DNA of 64,000 nt from Acanthochlamys bracteata (lineage: Eukaryota > Streptophyta > Magnoliopsida > Pandanales > Velloziaceae), in contig CM034131.1 of the NCBI GenBank assembly GCA_019914995.1, forward strand, positions 2,356,001 to 2,420,000, in the 5' to 3' direction. The notes under the pieces were generated by a model. That model searched no databases, was not told the origin of the DNA, and worked only from the letters and a program-made list of their open reading frames with translations. A program made the translations under genes and the position numbers. Below are positions 24,614 to 36,047 of this stretch, one piece after another. The stretch's first letter is position 1. Each line of letters starts with the position of its first letter.

Positions 24614-27600
24614 CTAGGAAAACTGAAGGGCAGACAGTCTCTTACCTGACTTTGTGAGCTGCTGAAGAAGAAAGAGAAGTGTTGAAACTAAAATATATAA
24701 AATGCTGGCTTGCTTAGCCCTATGCTTCTTGAGCTGGCCATGTAGAATCAGATGTGGAGACGGCAACTGTAGCTCAACACGAGTCCCACCTGCCGAGATC
24801 GCTGCATTGGTTATTCTGGATCGAATGACGCAATGATGCACCCAAAGCTCTATAGTACCTTGCAAGTAACTGTCAGCCATGCAACAAAGTTCCAAGTCAT
24901 GCTGTCCTCTGCAGATCCATCTGAGACAAGCTCCAATCCAAATGGCATCAGTGATTTGCATTTGTTTCTGGATATACTCAGCACATCTAGCCACTCCATT
25001 GAATTCGAAAGAAAACTTTACGGAACCCAAGAAAGTACACAAAATTTATATAGAAATAAAGATTAATTTATAACAGGTGTTATTTGAAGTAATCATCACA
25101 TTTACGGCATTATATGTGTTACTTTGGAATTTTGTTATAGGAAATCATTTAAATGTGTCGAAAAAACTATGATGATTTGGAAGCAAGCAAGATACAGCTA
25201 GAAGTGTATAAATTGAATTATATGTTACACATGTACCTAGATTTCCGTAATTACATGGATCACTAATTATCAGCAAACATTTAGATCTTGCCAAAAGATT
25301 AACATAAAGATCACCTAGACTCATGCTAATAGAAATCTCTTGATTAAAATGGCAAAGTTGGAGTTTGATCTAAGCTAGCAGCGCTCAGGTTGTTGATCAA
25401 GTGTGATTGAAGCAACATAGCAATCACTGCACATAAATGGGAGCACTTATGGACTACATAATCAGGTTTACTACAATTCAGCCTTCAGGCTGGTTTCCTT
25501 TGTATTTCAACAACTTGAAATTGCTCCTAAAACGAAATCTACCTCCAGTAAACTGAATTGCCAGTACAAAGCATATATAACAATGTTGAACCTAAAAAGT
25601 TACTTACAGCTAGGCTTGCCCATGACCGCAGGATTAAATAAAAACCTGCACTTGTAAAGACACAAGACATTTGCATTGCTTGATGATGCTCTATCATCTA
25701 CAAGGAAATTATTGGAATATCCAAAAGGAATGACGTAATGATTTTGCTTACAATATAATGCATGTCGAGCCAATTATCATGAATGACAACCTGCAGGTGC
25801 TCAGGTAGCATAAATTTCTTTTGACCACCAGTACTTGTATGCAGTAATGCCCCTTCAATAAGATTGCTTAGTGCCTAACGCAAGGCTACTTCAACAGCAA
25901 CTTGCAGTTGCTCCGACAGCAGTCTTATTTCAAGCATATTTGCTGCTTCTAGGCAACAAGGACTGAAGCAGTGATCAGCTCTATTATAACATCAGAAACA
26001 ATGCATGGTCTGCCTGACACTCAAAGAGACAGGTACAATCACGATTTTAGGCAACTGATTGAAAATAATTTGCAAAAACTGGAAGGACACATGTGCCATA
26101 ATTTTATAACACGCGTGCACAAAAAAGACAGTCCAAAGTGCCAGAATACGTAAAGAAAATAAGATTGTATGAATTAATGCAATTACATATCAAGCTAAAT
26201 TAAAATGAGACCAAGAGAAACAATTGAACAACAGAAAAACACATGCGAGTTAAGACATTCAACTGCAATTCATGAATCATACTCAAAAAAGTTTCAGTCT
26301 GGGGTTCACAATGCTTTAGAAAGGAGTGCTGGTAAGATAAGATGGAACGCGCCTCTTCATAGAGCAACTTCAAAAGTAATTGAGGGTATTTGTTCAGAGC
26401 ATTTTAGCTAATTGTACAATCAAAAACCAAAGTCGTGCAAAACCATACAGAATCCTAAGTGATCATGGGTTGTCAAGGAACTCTTTCCTATACCAGTTGT
26501 ACTCTTCACCATGCACATAACTAAGGCTCGTTTAAGACCACATTCTTTTTTTATTATTTCTATTTGTTGACTTTCAATCTTTGATACAATATCATGTATA
26601 TGTATATTTAAAAAAAACAAAACTGAAGTATCACCAAGTTAGACCTACGTCCCTACACTACACTCTACATACTACGAAGTCACTCGAACAAAATCAACTC
26701 TACCCAACTTTCGTCTTGTTCAACGATACAAGGCCACCTTGGATCAATAACCTTGATACCAATCAAATAAAGAAACAGACAATAGTTATTAACTATTAAA
26801 ACTTAATTTGGAAGCAATACTACATGCATTGAGTCTAATTACAAGAACCTGTCAAGGAAGCTTTTCGCCAATGTCTTATAAGGAGTAAGAGGTAGTTCAT
26901 AATGAGAGTTGACGTACTAAATTGTAAATTAGCTATCAGCTACATGAAACCAATATGGACAACCAAGTTATATGGCTTGTAAACTTTTACCATAACAGTA
27001 ATAATAGTAAATTTTGATAGTACCACTATTATGGCCCTTAAGTCTCATGTGGCTTGTAAACCTGTGGCTACAAGATAGTTTTTAACATTCATTATAATGA
27101 CCCTCATAATCAATAATCAATAAAATAACTTACGTTAGTATCCAAACAATCACGTAAATAAAGAAGATAGCTCTTCTAGGAGGCATATGGAACTAAAATT
27201 TACCTGACCGTGTGCTGCTGAAGGGTGCAAGCTGATCTGGCAGCATAGTCATCTCAATGTTCTTTTTCCCAACACCAGAAGGCAAACATGGATTCACATT
27301 CAGTAAAGTTTGCCTTTCGCTAAATTTGTTACAGATTAATTCCTGAAGTACTTGATTAAGTTGGACAATCCACCATTCCTTTTGTTAAGTGTACATTCAT
27401 TTTACCTTATCATGCTGGCTTGATGACAAGCAAGCCCAAGTTTAACATGAAAAAAAAAATCACAATAGAAAAAGAACTACACTATCATAAAAAGTCACTA
27501 GGATATATAATACAATATCTTCCTTCTTTTAAAATTAGGAAAATGCTACTTGTTAAGGCCAATAGTAGCATTTGAGATGTTCAAGGATGAGATGGTTATA

Positions 27601-28161
27601 TGTGAAGGATTGCAATTGGATGGGTCCCAACACTAGAAATTCGATCAAACGTAACTATGCTAATCTTGACTTGATCAAGTTCATTTTGGGTGTTGACGAA
27701 TATTAGATCTAATTTCATTATTCTAGATAACAAAGAGCTAGAAACAGTATTCCATCATTAAGGAAAAACTTCCAAGGAATTCTATGCTTGATTAGGCTTG
27801 AAACAGTATTCTGTGTCCAATCAGTCTAGACTAATGCCAAAGATATTTTATTTAAAAGGTTGTCGATTATTATCAAATGAAAGTGGCTTCAACATCTTCA
27901 AGTACATGCTCTTGCTATTTTGCATTGCTTATTCAAGGTCTTCAAATAGTTCAAGATAACACCCCGAATGCCAGCCTATAGTGTAGATGCAAAGTTAAAA
28001 AATAATAGCTCAAGTCCAAAGAAGTTTTAAGAAATATCATAACTGAATCAAAAAAGATTAAATGGTTCTGCACTACCTGATTCATGACATATGCTGCAGC
28101 TAACGAGTACAAAATCATTATAGCAAAGCGCTTTTGCTCAGCAGTGAGTTGAACATAACTG
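24614..28161 (-). CDS. Unrecognised multi-exon gene, structure incomplete
   Basis: Four minus-strand segments look like exons. 28161-28077 reads SYVQLTAEQKRFAIMILYSL and ends AAAYVMNQ. 27319-27204 reads ERQTLLNVNPCLPSGVGKKN, then EMTMLPDQLAPFSSTRS. 25645-25608 reads FYLILRSWASLA. An exon from about 25015 reads FSFEFNGVARCAEYIQKQMQ and continues WIGACLRWICRGQHDLELCC. The last three join in phase (S-G-F across the first junction, phase 0 at the second), which chance would rarely give. A linking exon between 28077 and 27319 must exist, since the phases there do not match. The open frame runs to a stop at 24614, but a donor at about 24645 (CAG/GTAAGAG) may end it earlier. The N terminus is not resolved: near 28270-28450 one frame (GKNGPKLDFQLIYPFVVGFL) is open but lacks an ATG. 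I do not recognise the family. Confidence 0.4.
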
Positions 28162-28721
28162 CTACCAAAACAGTCAGTGAAAGGCTGGAGACTCCATGTA
28201 ATTTCAGAGGAATATGAACATGACTATTCATCATGACTGCTAATGAAGCTTTTCTAGAAAATTGCATGTCACTTTCAGTAGTCTGTTCGTTTCAATATCT
28301 AGAACTGGTACCTCAGAAACTAGAAATCCTACAACAAATGGGTATATGAGCTGGAAATCCAGTTTGGGACCATTCTTCCCTGATTTCTCCACCCGCTGTT
28401 CAGACTCCACCACGGTTGAAGAAGTTGATGGACACCTTAGCGCCGCTACAGCAGCAGCAGAAGCTGGACTTAGACCGCCACCGGCTATAGGCTATCGCCA
28501 CAGATGCAGCCGGTCCTGACGCGCAATCAACGGCTGATATGGAGCAAGAGAGCTTTACCAGTCGAGATGTGTCCCAATACAAGCTGTCTATTAGAATTAG
28601 GAGAAGCAGCATTTGAGAACAGGAGGGCGAGATGATGAGCTGCAGCTGCTGCCGTGATTGTGAGAATCATTTTTCTGAACGAAATATTTGGTAAATGTTT
28701 ATGGGAAATTTGATCAAATAC

Positions 28722-28956
28722 TGGCGCGTGTTTACTTTATAATAATTTGAATTTTGGAAATTAAATTAAAAATAAAATATTTAATAAAATATAAAATTTT
28801 ATATTAAGTTTGTATTAATAGTAAAATTTTAAAATTAAATTGAAAAATAAATTTTGATAAAATTTTTTTTAATTTTTTTAATTATTATATTAAAAATAAG
28901 TTTTAAAAATATAAAATTTGTAATATAGAAAAACACATTTTAGATGGTTTTAAAAT
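28722..28956. mobile_element. AT-rich miniature element, family B copy
   Basis: It opens GGCGCGTGTTTACTTTATAA and closes AGAAAAACACATTTTAG, around a core of A/T with TTAATAGTAAAATTTT. It sits between the gene read to the left and the TyrRS gene, just before the TyrRS promoter region. Confidence 0.45.
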
Positions 28957-29265
28957 GAGAGGTTAAAGGATTTTCTGAAGCCTGAACCAAGGCCCGATCA
29001 GCCGGCCCCGACTCTGGATTAGATTCTGGTTAGAAATCACTTAAAAGTGGCAACTTCTTAAAAAAAGGGAAAATTTATATGAGAAAAATGATAGCAATGA
29101 AAATGGAAGATTTAACTAATATTCTACTGTTCTAACTTCTAACTATTGTTTTTTATTATATCTTTTCTAGGAAGAACCACTTTTCTTTCTCTTGGCTTGC
29201 CTAATTGCATTGAAACCGATAAGCTTTCCTGAGAACTTATATACACCCTCTCTCTTTCCTTCCCA

Positions 29266-30822
29266 ATGTTGGCTGCCGCCGCTGCACCAGCGGGCGCGGT
29301 AGCGTCTAGAACCTTTCTCTTCTCCCGTCCTAACCTTCTAGAAAATTCTCGTCTCCTCTTTTCCCTCCATCGCCGCCGCTGTTGCCACGCTTCCTTCTCC
29401 GATCACCACCCCTTTTCCAGACCAAGTTCCGAGCCCGTTCCCCGGTTTCCAAACATCGTTGAAGTTCTAGAACAACGAGGGTTGTTAGATTCAATCACCA
29501 GTGAAGCACTTAGGTCCCATAGTAGCAGCGGCAGCCCTCTTCGTGTTTACTGCGGCTTCGATCCAACGGCTGAGAGTCTTCATCTAGGTAATCTTCTTGG
29601 AATCATCGTTCTTTCTTGGTTCCAGCGATGTGGTCATAGAGCTGTTGCTCTTGTTGGCGGCGCTACTGCTCGCATTGGTGACCCTTCTGGCAAATCTGCC
29701 GAACGTCCTGAGCTTGATTTACCTACAATTAACCACAACTCTACTGCGATCAAATCAACTATTGCTGCTATAATGGATAGGCAGTGCAATGAGATGTCTC
29801 AGTCAACGTTGAATGCTAATGGTAATTTTGTAAATGGCAATCTGAATACTAAAATAGATTCGATTTTGGGTTTGGAATGTGGGAAGGATGAGTTTTTTGT
29901 GATACTGGATAACTATGACTGGTGGAAGGATATTACATTGCTCGATTTCTTGAGAGAAGTGGGGAGGTATGCAAGGGTTGGGGTAATGATAGCGAAGGAG
30001 ACTGTGAAGAAGAGGTTGATATCTGAGGAAGGGATGAGTTTCACTGAGTTCACTTACCAGTTGCTGCAGGGGTATGATTTCCTCTACATGTTTAAGAACA
30101 TGGGAGTGAATGTTCAGATAGGTGGGAGTGATCAGTGGGGGAATATAACTGCAGGTACGGAGTTAATTCGGAAGATATTGCAGGTTGAAGGGGCATACGG
30201 TTTGACATTCCCTCTTCTTTTGAAGAGCGATGGGACCAAGTTTGGGAAATCAGAAGGTGGTGCCATTTGGTTATCACCTGAGTCTTTGTCGCCTTACAAG
30301 TTTTATCAGTACTTCTTCTCAGTCCCTGATGTCGATGTTATACGGTTTATGAAGATCCTAACATTTTTAAGCATGGAGGAGATTCAAGAATTGCAGGATC
30401 AGATGATGAGACCTGGCTATATGCCTAATACAGCCCAAAGGAAACTAGCAGAGGAAGTGACCCGCTTTGTCCATGGTGAAGAGGGGCTTGCCGAGGCATT
30501 GAAGGCCACTGAAGCATTAAGACCTGGGGCAGACACAAAGCTGGACTCTGAAAATATTGAAGGAATAGCGAAAGATGTCCCATCATGTTCTTTTTCATAT
30601 GACCAAGTGCTGAATTCTTGTTTGATTGATCTTTCTGTTTCTACAGGATTGCTTAGCAGCAAATCTGCTGCAAGGCGCATGGTAAAGCAAGGTGGACTTT
30701 ATCTAAACAATAAAAGGGTTGACAGTGAGGAAAGGGTGATTGAAGAAAGTGATATAGTAGATGGAAAGGTCCTCTTATTATCTGCAGGAAAAAAGAATAA
30801 GATGGTTGTAAGAATATCCTGA
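29266..30822 (+). CDS. Tyrosine--tRNA ligase, chloroplast/mitochondrial
   Basis: Organellar class I tyrosyl-tRNA synthetase, which charges tRNA-Tyr for translation in plastids and mitochondria (Arabidopsis counterpart EMB2768). Single uninterrupted frame of 518 residues. An N-terminal extension of about 60 residues rich in Arg, Ser and Leu (SRTFLFSRPNLLENSRLLFS) looks like a dual-targeting transit peptide. The catalytic domain shows YCGFDPTAESLHLGN with the HIGH-type motif HLGN at 106-109, GDPSGKSAER, the tyrosine-binding region GSDQWGNITAG, and the KMSKS-type loop KFGKS at 325-329. The C terminus carries an S4-type RNA-binding domain (SKSAARRMVKQGGLYLNNKR). Length and bacterial-type organisation fit the family. 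No frame damage. Start: first ATG, giving the transit peptide. It lies 3 kb upstream of chloroplast EF-Tu on the same strand. Confidence 0.96.
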   Translation: MLAAAAAPAGAVASRTFLFSRPNLLENSRLLFSLHRRRCCHASFSDHHPFSRPSSEPVPRFPNIVEVLEQRGLLDSITSEALRSHSSSGSPLRVYCGFDPTAESLHLGNLLGIIVLSWFQRCGHRAVALVGGATARIGDPSGKSAERPELDLPTINHNSTAIKSTIAAIMDRQCNEMSQSTLNANGNFVNGNLNTKIDSILGLECGKDEFFVILDNYDWWKDITLLDFLREVGRYARVGVMIAKETVKKRLISEEGMSFTEFTYQLLQGYDFLYMFKNMGVNVQIGGSDQWGNITAGTELIRKILQVEGAYGLTFPLLLKSDGTKFGKSEGGAIWLSPESLSPYKFYQYFFSVPDVDVIRFMKILTFLSMEEIQELQDQMMRPGYMPNTAQRKLAEEVTRFVHGEEGLAEALKATEALRPGADTKLDSENIEGIAKDVPSCSFSYDQVLNSCLIDLSVSTGLLSSKSAARRMVKQGGLYLNNKRVDSEERVIEESDIVDGKVLLLSAGKKNKMVVRIS

Positions 30823-33015
30823 TTCTTTTGATCTTGAGATTTCTGCTTTTCTTCCCTCTTTTTGTTTTTTGTTTGGTTGATTATGTCACCTGTACTTGTA
30901 TATTGTTTGGTGGCTTAATAGTCAAGGTTTAGATTTATATTTGTATTATTAAGTTGAGGCTTTTAATTTTATAGTGTGTATATGACTCTATCGGATGGGG
31001 TAAAAGAAGTCCCACAAAGATTTTGTTGGAAACCTCAAAAAGATCTCACTGGAGATGATCTGTTTGTAGATACAAATTCCAATCTAGTACAATGTCATAC
31101 GAGGATCAATTTAGTCCATCAGGGTTGGATTAAATACATTGAGCTTCACAACATGAAGTCGTTGAAGTTCATTATGATCTTAATTTGTTCTAAGGTATGT
31201 AGAGTGGACTCAACTTGTAAAATGTGAGGAGATTGGTGTTTCAAGCACTTCGATTATAATCTTGATGGCATGTATTTATGTACTGATCTGCCTTTGTTGT
31301 TCCATCTTTGCTTTTGAATGCATGCAAGAAGGTTGTCAAGTAAGATGATTACAGATTTTGTTGTGGTATGTTCATCAGAATATGATTTTATTTTCTTTCA
31401 TCATGCATACTCACCCAAGTGCTATATTAGAGACAATTAGTAGCACATCTTCAAAGAGGCGACTGCAAAACTTGAAAAAGCAAAATAAATGCCTTCTTAA
31501 TAAATCGTAGCCCATTACTGGGCTATCTAATTGATAGCTATAAGTGTGAACTTATAGAAGGAAATTTTTTCTCTTTCTTCTGAAAAAGGTTGAACCAACA
31601 GAGAGGCATTAGGCATTTGAGTGTTTATAGGAATTACTGCTTTCCTATGAAGCCTCAAATTCCATCACGCTTTCTTTGAAGCCGTTATATTTTCTTGTAC
31701 AGCATAATCCGAATGGAGGTGATGGTATCATTTACCAGGTTTCTTTAGCTATATATTTTCTTGTACCTATTTTAGAAGGCTGGCAGAGACATGTTGATGC
31801 ACTATTTGGTATCAAAAGATTGGATAAGTGCATGGCTGGTTGTGATCTTTATCTCTTATTTGTTTTTATTGTCAATAATCTTGCTGTGTCCTATATTTTT
31901 TGTCAGACTCTATCTGTTTGAACTGCTGCCCATACTGACAACATAAGCTTGCAGCCTGTTTTTTGCACCTTTCTGTAAGATTCATTTCTTTTACAATTTA
32001 GGAAGCATCTCTAAGACATTTCTGGTCATCCTCTGTTCTCAATTGTGGATGTTCACCTCAGAAGCAAGAAGAGTCTGTTCAAACTGTGAACTATGCAAAC
32101 TTGAAGAAAACTTCACGTTCCATTTTCAAGGTCAGTGATTAATTAGCTTCTGGATGATATAACGGTTTGGAAATTATCTATCTGAGGAATGTTATAGCTT
32201 TTAATCATGAAAATGAAAGAAAACGAATTGAAGTTATTATGAGGCCAGACAATTGAATGTTTTATTTTAAAGTAGCTTGTGAAGTTTGTGATCAGGAAAC
32301 ATTATTGAGCAAAACTAAAACATCTGCATCCATGAGTAACTTTAAGGAAGTAGTTGTTCCACGGAGCATTGCCATACAACTTACATTCTGTGTCTTTATA
32401 TGTTCATATGGATATTTTGTACTAATAATGACAAATATTTTAGGTTATTCTAAAGAGGTCTTATGAATGACATAAGCTGTTTTTCTAAACAAAAGTTGCG
32501 AGAATATTTCGATGTACTATGTTACTTTCATTTATTATTAAATATTATTATTGTTTCTCGAGTAAATTAGTATTTTCTGGATTTAAACCCTCAACCTTTG
32601 TTGTATTTTGTAATTGTTGTTGGAATAAGCTAAACGTAATACAAGGCTTCTATTAGTAGCAGAAGTTTTCTTATTGAACGCTCCTTGCACAGGAATCATA
32701 ATTCTGCTAATTGAAGGAGGAAACAGAAGCGGTGAAATTCAGCCTTTATGGTTTCTCTGGTTTTTATAGGTTGAATAGTGCGGTCTCGATAGAACCATAG
32801 AAAATTATTGACATCTTTGTCTTTAATGAGAAATACACTTCACTAAATGTAGGTTGTTTTTGTAACGTTTAACTGAAATTTGAGTTTCATTTGTGGAGGG
32901 AAGATATCTCAATTAGTAACATTTCATATGTATACTGACGTTTTATAAAACTTTAAAAATCCACTTTTTTGAACTCGTTGCGCACCTAACGCTGTAATAG
33001 TTTCAGAATTGTTTA
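30823..33015. other. Region downstream of TyrRS
   Basis: This stretch includes the TyrRS 3' untranslated sequence to roughly 30.97 kb. Beyond it lies AT-rich DNA with one exon-like block listed separately at 32002-32130. Open frames at 30976, 31676 and 32257 show no motifs. No repeat element stands out before 33016. Confidence 0.4.
32002..32130 (+). other. Exon-like open block of unknown origin
   Basis: Flanked by an acceptor (TTACAATTTAG) and a donor (TTTTCAAG/GTCAGT), this 129-base block is open in phase 0 and reads EASLRHFWSSSVLNCGCSPQ, then KQEESVQTVNYANLKK. It could be an internal exon of a gene I cannot trace, an alternative 3' exon of the upstream transcript, or chance. A second short open piece (QHNPNGGDGIIYQ followed by GT) lies at 31701-31739. 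Confidence 0.25.
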
Positions 33016-33251
33016 AGGAGGCATTTGGAAGTATTTATAAAATAGTATTTTTTTAAAATAAAAGATATTTTTATTTTTTTAATTTAAAAAATAATAAAAA
33101 TATGTAATAAAAAATTTTATTCTGTAGAATTTTTTTTATTTTCTAAATTTTTAAATAAATTTTTTATATATTTATAAAATATATATTGAAAAAAGTAAAA
33201 TAGAAAAAAATTAAAAAATAATTTTTGAAAAAATTAAACCAAACGCTCTAA
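33016..33251. mobile_element. AT-rich miniature element, family A copy
   Basis: It opens GGAGGCATTTGGAAGTATTTAT and closes AAATTAAACCAAACGCTCT, so the ends are inverted in outline (GCATTTGG / CCAAACGC). The core has the family pattern of TTTTTATATATTTATAAAAT. It lies about 600 bases upstream of the EF-Tu start. Confidence 0.55.
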
Positions 33252-33859
33252 ATAAACTAATATGGTTAGAAAGATTTAAAACTATTGTTATATTGTCAAA
33301 ATCCGAATAGTAGATTGAAAGAGCATATTTTAAAAAATTATATTAAAATATACAATCAAAATAAATCTAATAATAAAAAGTACATAATCATTTTGATTAA
33401 ATTGTACAATACATAATTTATTAATTGCAAAAGATAAATATTTAGAGATCATAATTAATTTATACGTTTCTATTTTTTAATTCATAATTTATTATCGTTT
33501 TATTTTAAAGTATATCAAAATTTATTTTATATAATAGATAAGTAGTTTATATTATTAATATATTTTATGTAATGGTATAATGGTATGTTACTATTTTAAT
33601 TATTTCAATCATGATAATGGTTTGTAATTAAAATGCTTTAAAAAATGATAAAACTTTTGGGCAAATTCAAAGGCTAAAATGGTCAAATCTAATTCTTTCC
33701 TTCACCCTTTGTCCCCTCTCAAAAATAGTCCTTCGATTTGCAGCCTCTATCTTCTTCTCTATCCTGATAAGTAGCACCACTCCATCTGAAACCCCTTCTT
33801 CCTCTCCTCACTCTCCCCCCAATCTCTTCTTTCTCTCTGTAAAGCTTTCATCCATCGCC
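33252..33859 (+). promoter_or_regulatory. Upstream region and leader of the EF-Tu gene
   Basis: AT-rich DNA gives way at about 33700 to a pyrimidine-rich leader (CTTCCTCTCCTCACTCTCCCCCC near 33800), typical of highly expressed plant genes. The start codon context ATCGCCATGGCT is close to the plant consensus. I do not see a certain TATA box. Confidence 0.35.
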
Positions 33860-36047
33860 ATGGCTTCTATCACCATCCCCGCCGCCGCTTTCATCACCGT
33901 TGCCTCAACCAAACCCCGCCTTCTTTACCACAACACCACCCAACCCTCATCTTCTTCTACTACTTCTTCTCTCTCTTCTTCATTCTCCATCTCGCCTTCT
34001 TCCTCGATCATCTCTTCTCTGCCACGTCAGCCCTTCAACAGCGGAAACGGCAACCGGCGGCTTCTTGTGGTCCGTGCGGCTCGTGGGAAGTTCGAGAGGA
34101 AGAAGCCGCACCTCAACATCGGCACAATCGGACACGTCGACCATGGTAAGACGACATTGACTGCTGCATTAACTATGGCGTTAGCTGCTATGGGCAACAG
34201 TGCACCGAAGAAGTACGATGAGATTGATGCGGCGCCGGAGGAACGGGCTCGTGGGATTACGATTAATACTGCTACGGTGGAGTATGAGACTGAGAGCAGG
34301 CATTATGCTCATGTTGATTGCCCTGGGCACGCAGATTATGTGAAGAATATGATTACTGGTGCCGCACAGATGGATGGAGCTATTCTTGTTGTTTCTGGTG
34401 CCGATGGACCTATGCCCCAGACCAAAGAGCACATTTTGCTTGCCAAACAGGTATAAATTTTCTTAAAGTTGTGGTTTTTAGTATATTCATGGTAATTATA
34501 ATGTTTATATTGTGCAATGAATTGTTTATCATGGGGTATGTCCTTTTCCTGATTTCTCAGCAGTGGAGTTTAAATTGGCATGACATTCTGAGTGTGGTTT
34601 TTTCATGTGTAATTGTCATAATGAATGAATGTTGGATGCTATATATGTATTATACTTGTTTCGCCTAGCGTTTAATATACTTGTTTCGCCGAGAGTTTAA
34701 GAATGTAGATATGACTACAGAGCAGAATTGTAACCGTGGAGTTAGTGACATGATATTAAGAACTGTACAACGCACATGTACTTCTTAAGAAGAACTAAAA
34801 TGCTTTAATGGTGGCAGAGAAATTTATTCTGGTTTGCTCCAGTATGTCAGTGTGTCTTTTCAATGGCAAAACCTATTAGTTTCATGTTAGATATGGTGTC
34901 TTTGGTGGTCATATTTGGCTTTCTGAGTGTTCTGTTTCCGTAATAGTCTAACAATGTGATCAGATTTGGCTAGGAGATACTTGATGTTTCAGATGTGCTT
35001 GTATGCATTTACCATGATGTAGAGTACTTATTTGCAAGTTAATCAATTGAATGAGCCTCAAGGTTCTTTTCCATATGGATGCCCACAATGTGTATAATTT
35101 GATGAGGTTTATTGTACATTTACCCATGTATGTATGCAGTTTATTGAAGATTTATAGCTATCTGGCTTTTCATTAAATTTGATTTTTTGCAGGTCGGTGT
35201 CCCCAACATGGTTGTTTTCCTAAACAAGCAAGACCAGGTTGATGATGAGGAGCTTCTTCAGCTCGTTGAGCTCGAGGTCCGTGAGCTTTTATCCTCTTAT
35301 GAATTCCCTGGTGATGATGTCCCAATTGTCTCTGGCTCTGCTCTTCTTGCTCTTGAAGCCCTCATGGCCAACCCCAGCCTCAAGCGTGGAGACAATCCTT
35401 GGGTGGATAAGATTTATGAACTCATGGATGCCGTTGACTCCTACATTCCCATTCCTCAAAGACAGACTGACCTCCCCTTCCTCCTTGCTGTAGAAGATGT
35501 CTTCTCCATCACCGGTCGTGGAACTGTCGCCACTGGACGTGTGGAGCGTGGCACCATTAAGGTTGGTGATACTGTTGACATTGTTGGCCTCCGCGAGACC
35601 CGGACTACCACTGTGACTGGTGTTGAAATGTTTCAAAAGATTCTTGACGAGGCCCTTGCAGGGGATAACGTCGGTCTCCTTCTCCGTGGTGTCCAGAAGG
35701 CTGACATCCAGCGTGGCATGGTGCTTTCCAAGCCTGGCACCATCACCCCCCACACCAAGTTTGTAGCTATTGTCTATGTTCTCAAGAAGGAGGAAGGTGG
35801 TCGTCACTCTCCCTTCTTTGCAGGCTACAGACCCCAGTTTTACATGAGGACCACTGACGTTACAGGAAAGGTTACCTCCATCATGAATGACAAGGATGAG
35901 GAGTCTAAGATGGTCATGCCTGGTGACCGTGTGAAGATGGTTGTTGAGCTTATCATGCCGGTTGCCTGTGAGCAAGGAATGCGGTTTGCGATTAGAGAGG
36001 GTGGAAAGACAGTTGGTGCAGGAGTCATCCAGTCCATTGTCGAGTGA
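33860..36047 (+). CDS. tufA: Elongation factor Tu, chloroplastic (one intron)
   Basis: Nuclear gene for the plastid EF-Tu, the GTPase that brings aminoacyl-tRNA to chloroplast ribosomes. Two exons, 33860-34450 and 35193-36047, joined in phase 0 (LAKQ to VGVPN), giving 481 residues. Residues 1 to about 70 form a Ser/Thr-rich transit peptide ending in [14 protein letters not shown]. The GTPase domain has the P-loop GHVDHGKT (91-98), the switch I RGITI, switch II DCPGH and the guanine-specificity NKQD; the two beta-barrel domains follow ([28 protein letters not shown]). The mature part includes the ten-residue-type insertion of cyanobacterial/plastid EF-Tu around [11 protein letters not shown]. 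Codons in exon 2 are rich in C and G at third positions, as in highly expressed genes. The intron is 742 bases with GT...AG ends. Its position lies inside the GTPase domain. Confidence 0.97.

Noticed and set aside
24833-25073. Plus-strand frames of 64-77 codons
   Set aside because: They lie antisense to a better supported minus-strand exon.
34181-34432. Minus-strand frame opposite EF-Tu exon 1
   Set aside because: Antisense shadow of a codon-biased exon.
34318-34668. 116-codon frame running out of EF-Tu exon 1
   Set aside because: Wrong phase and reads into the intron.
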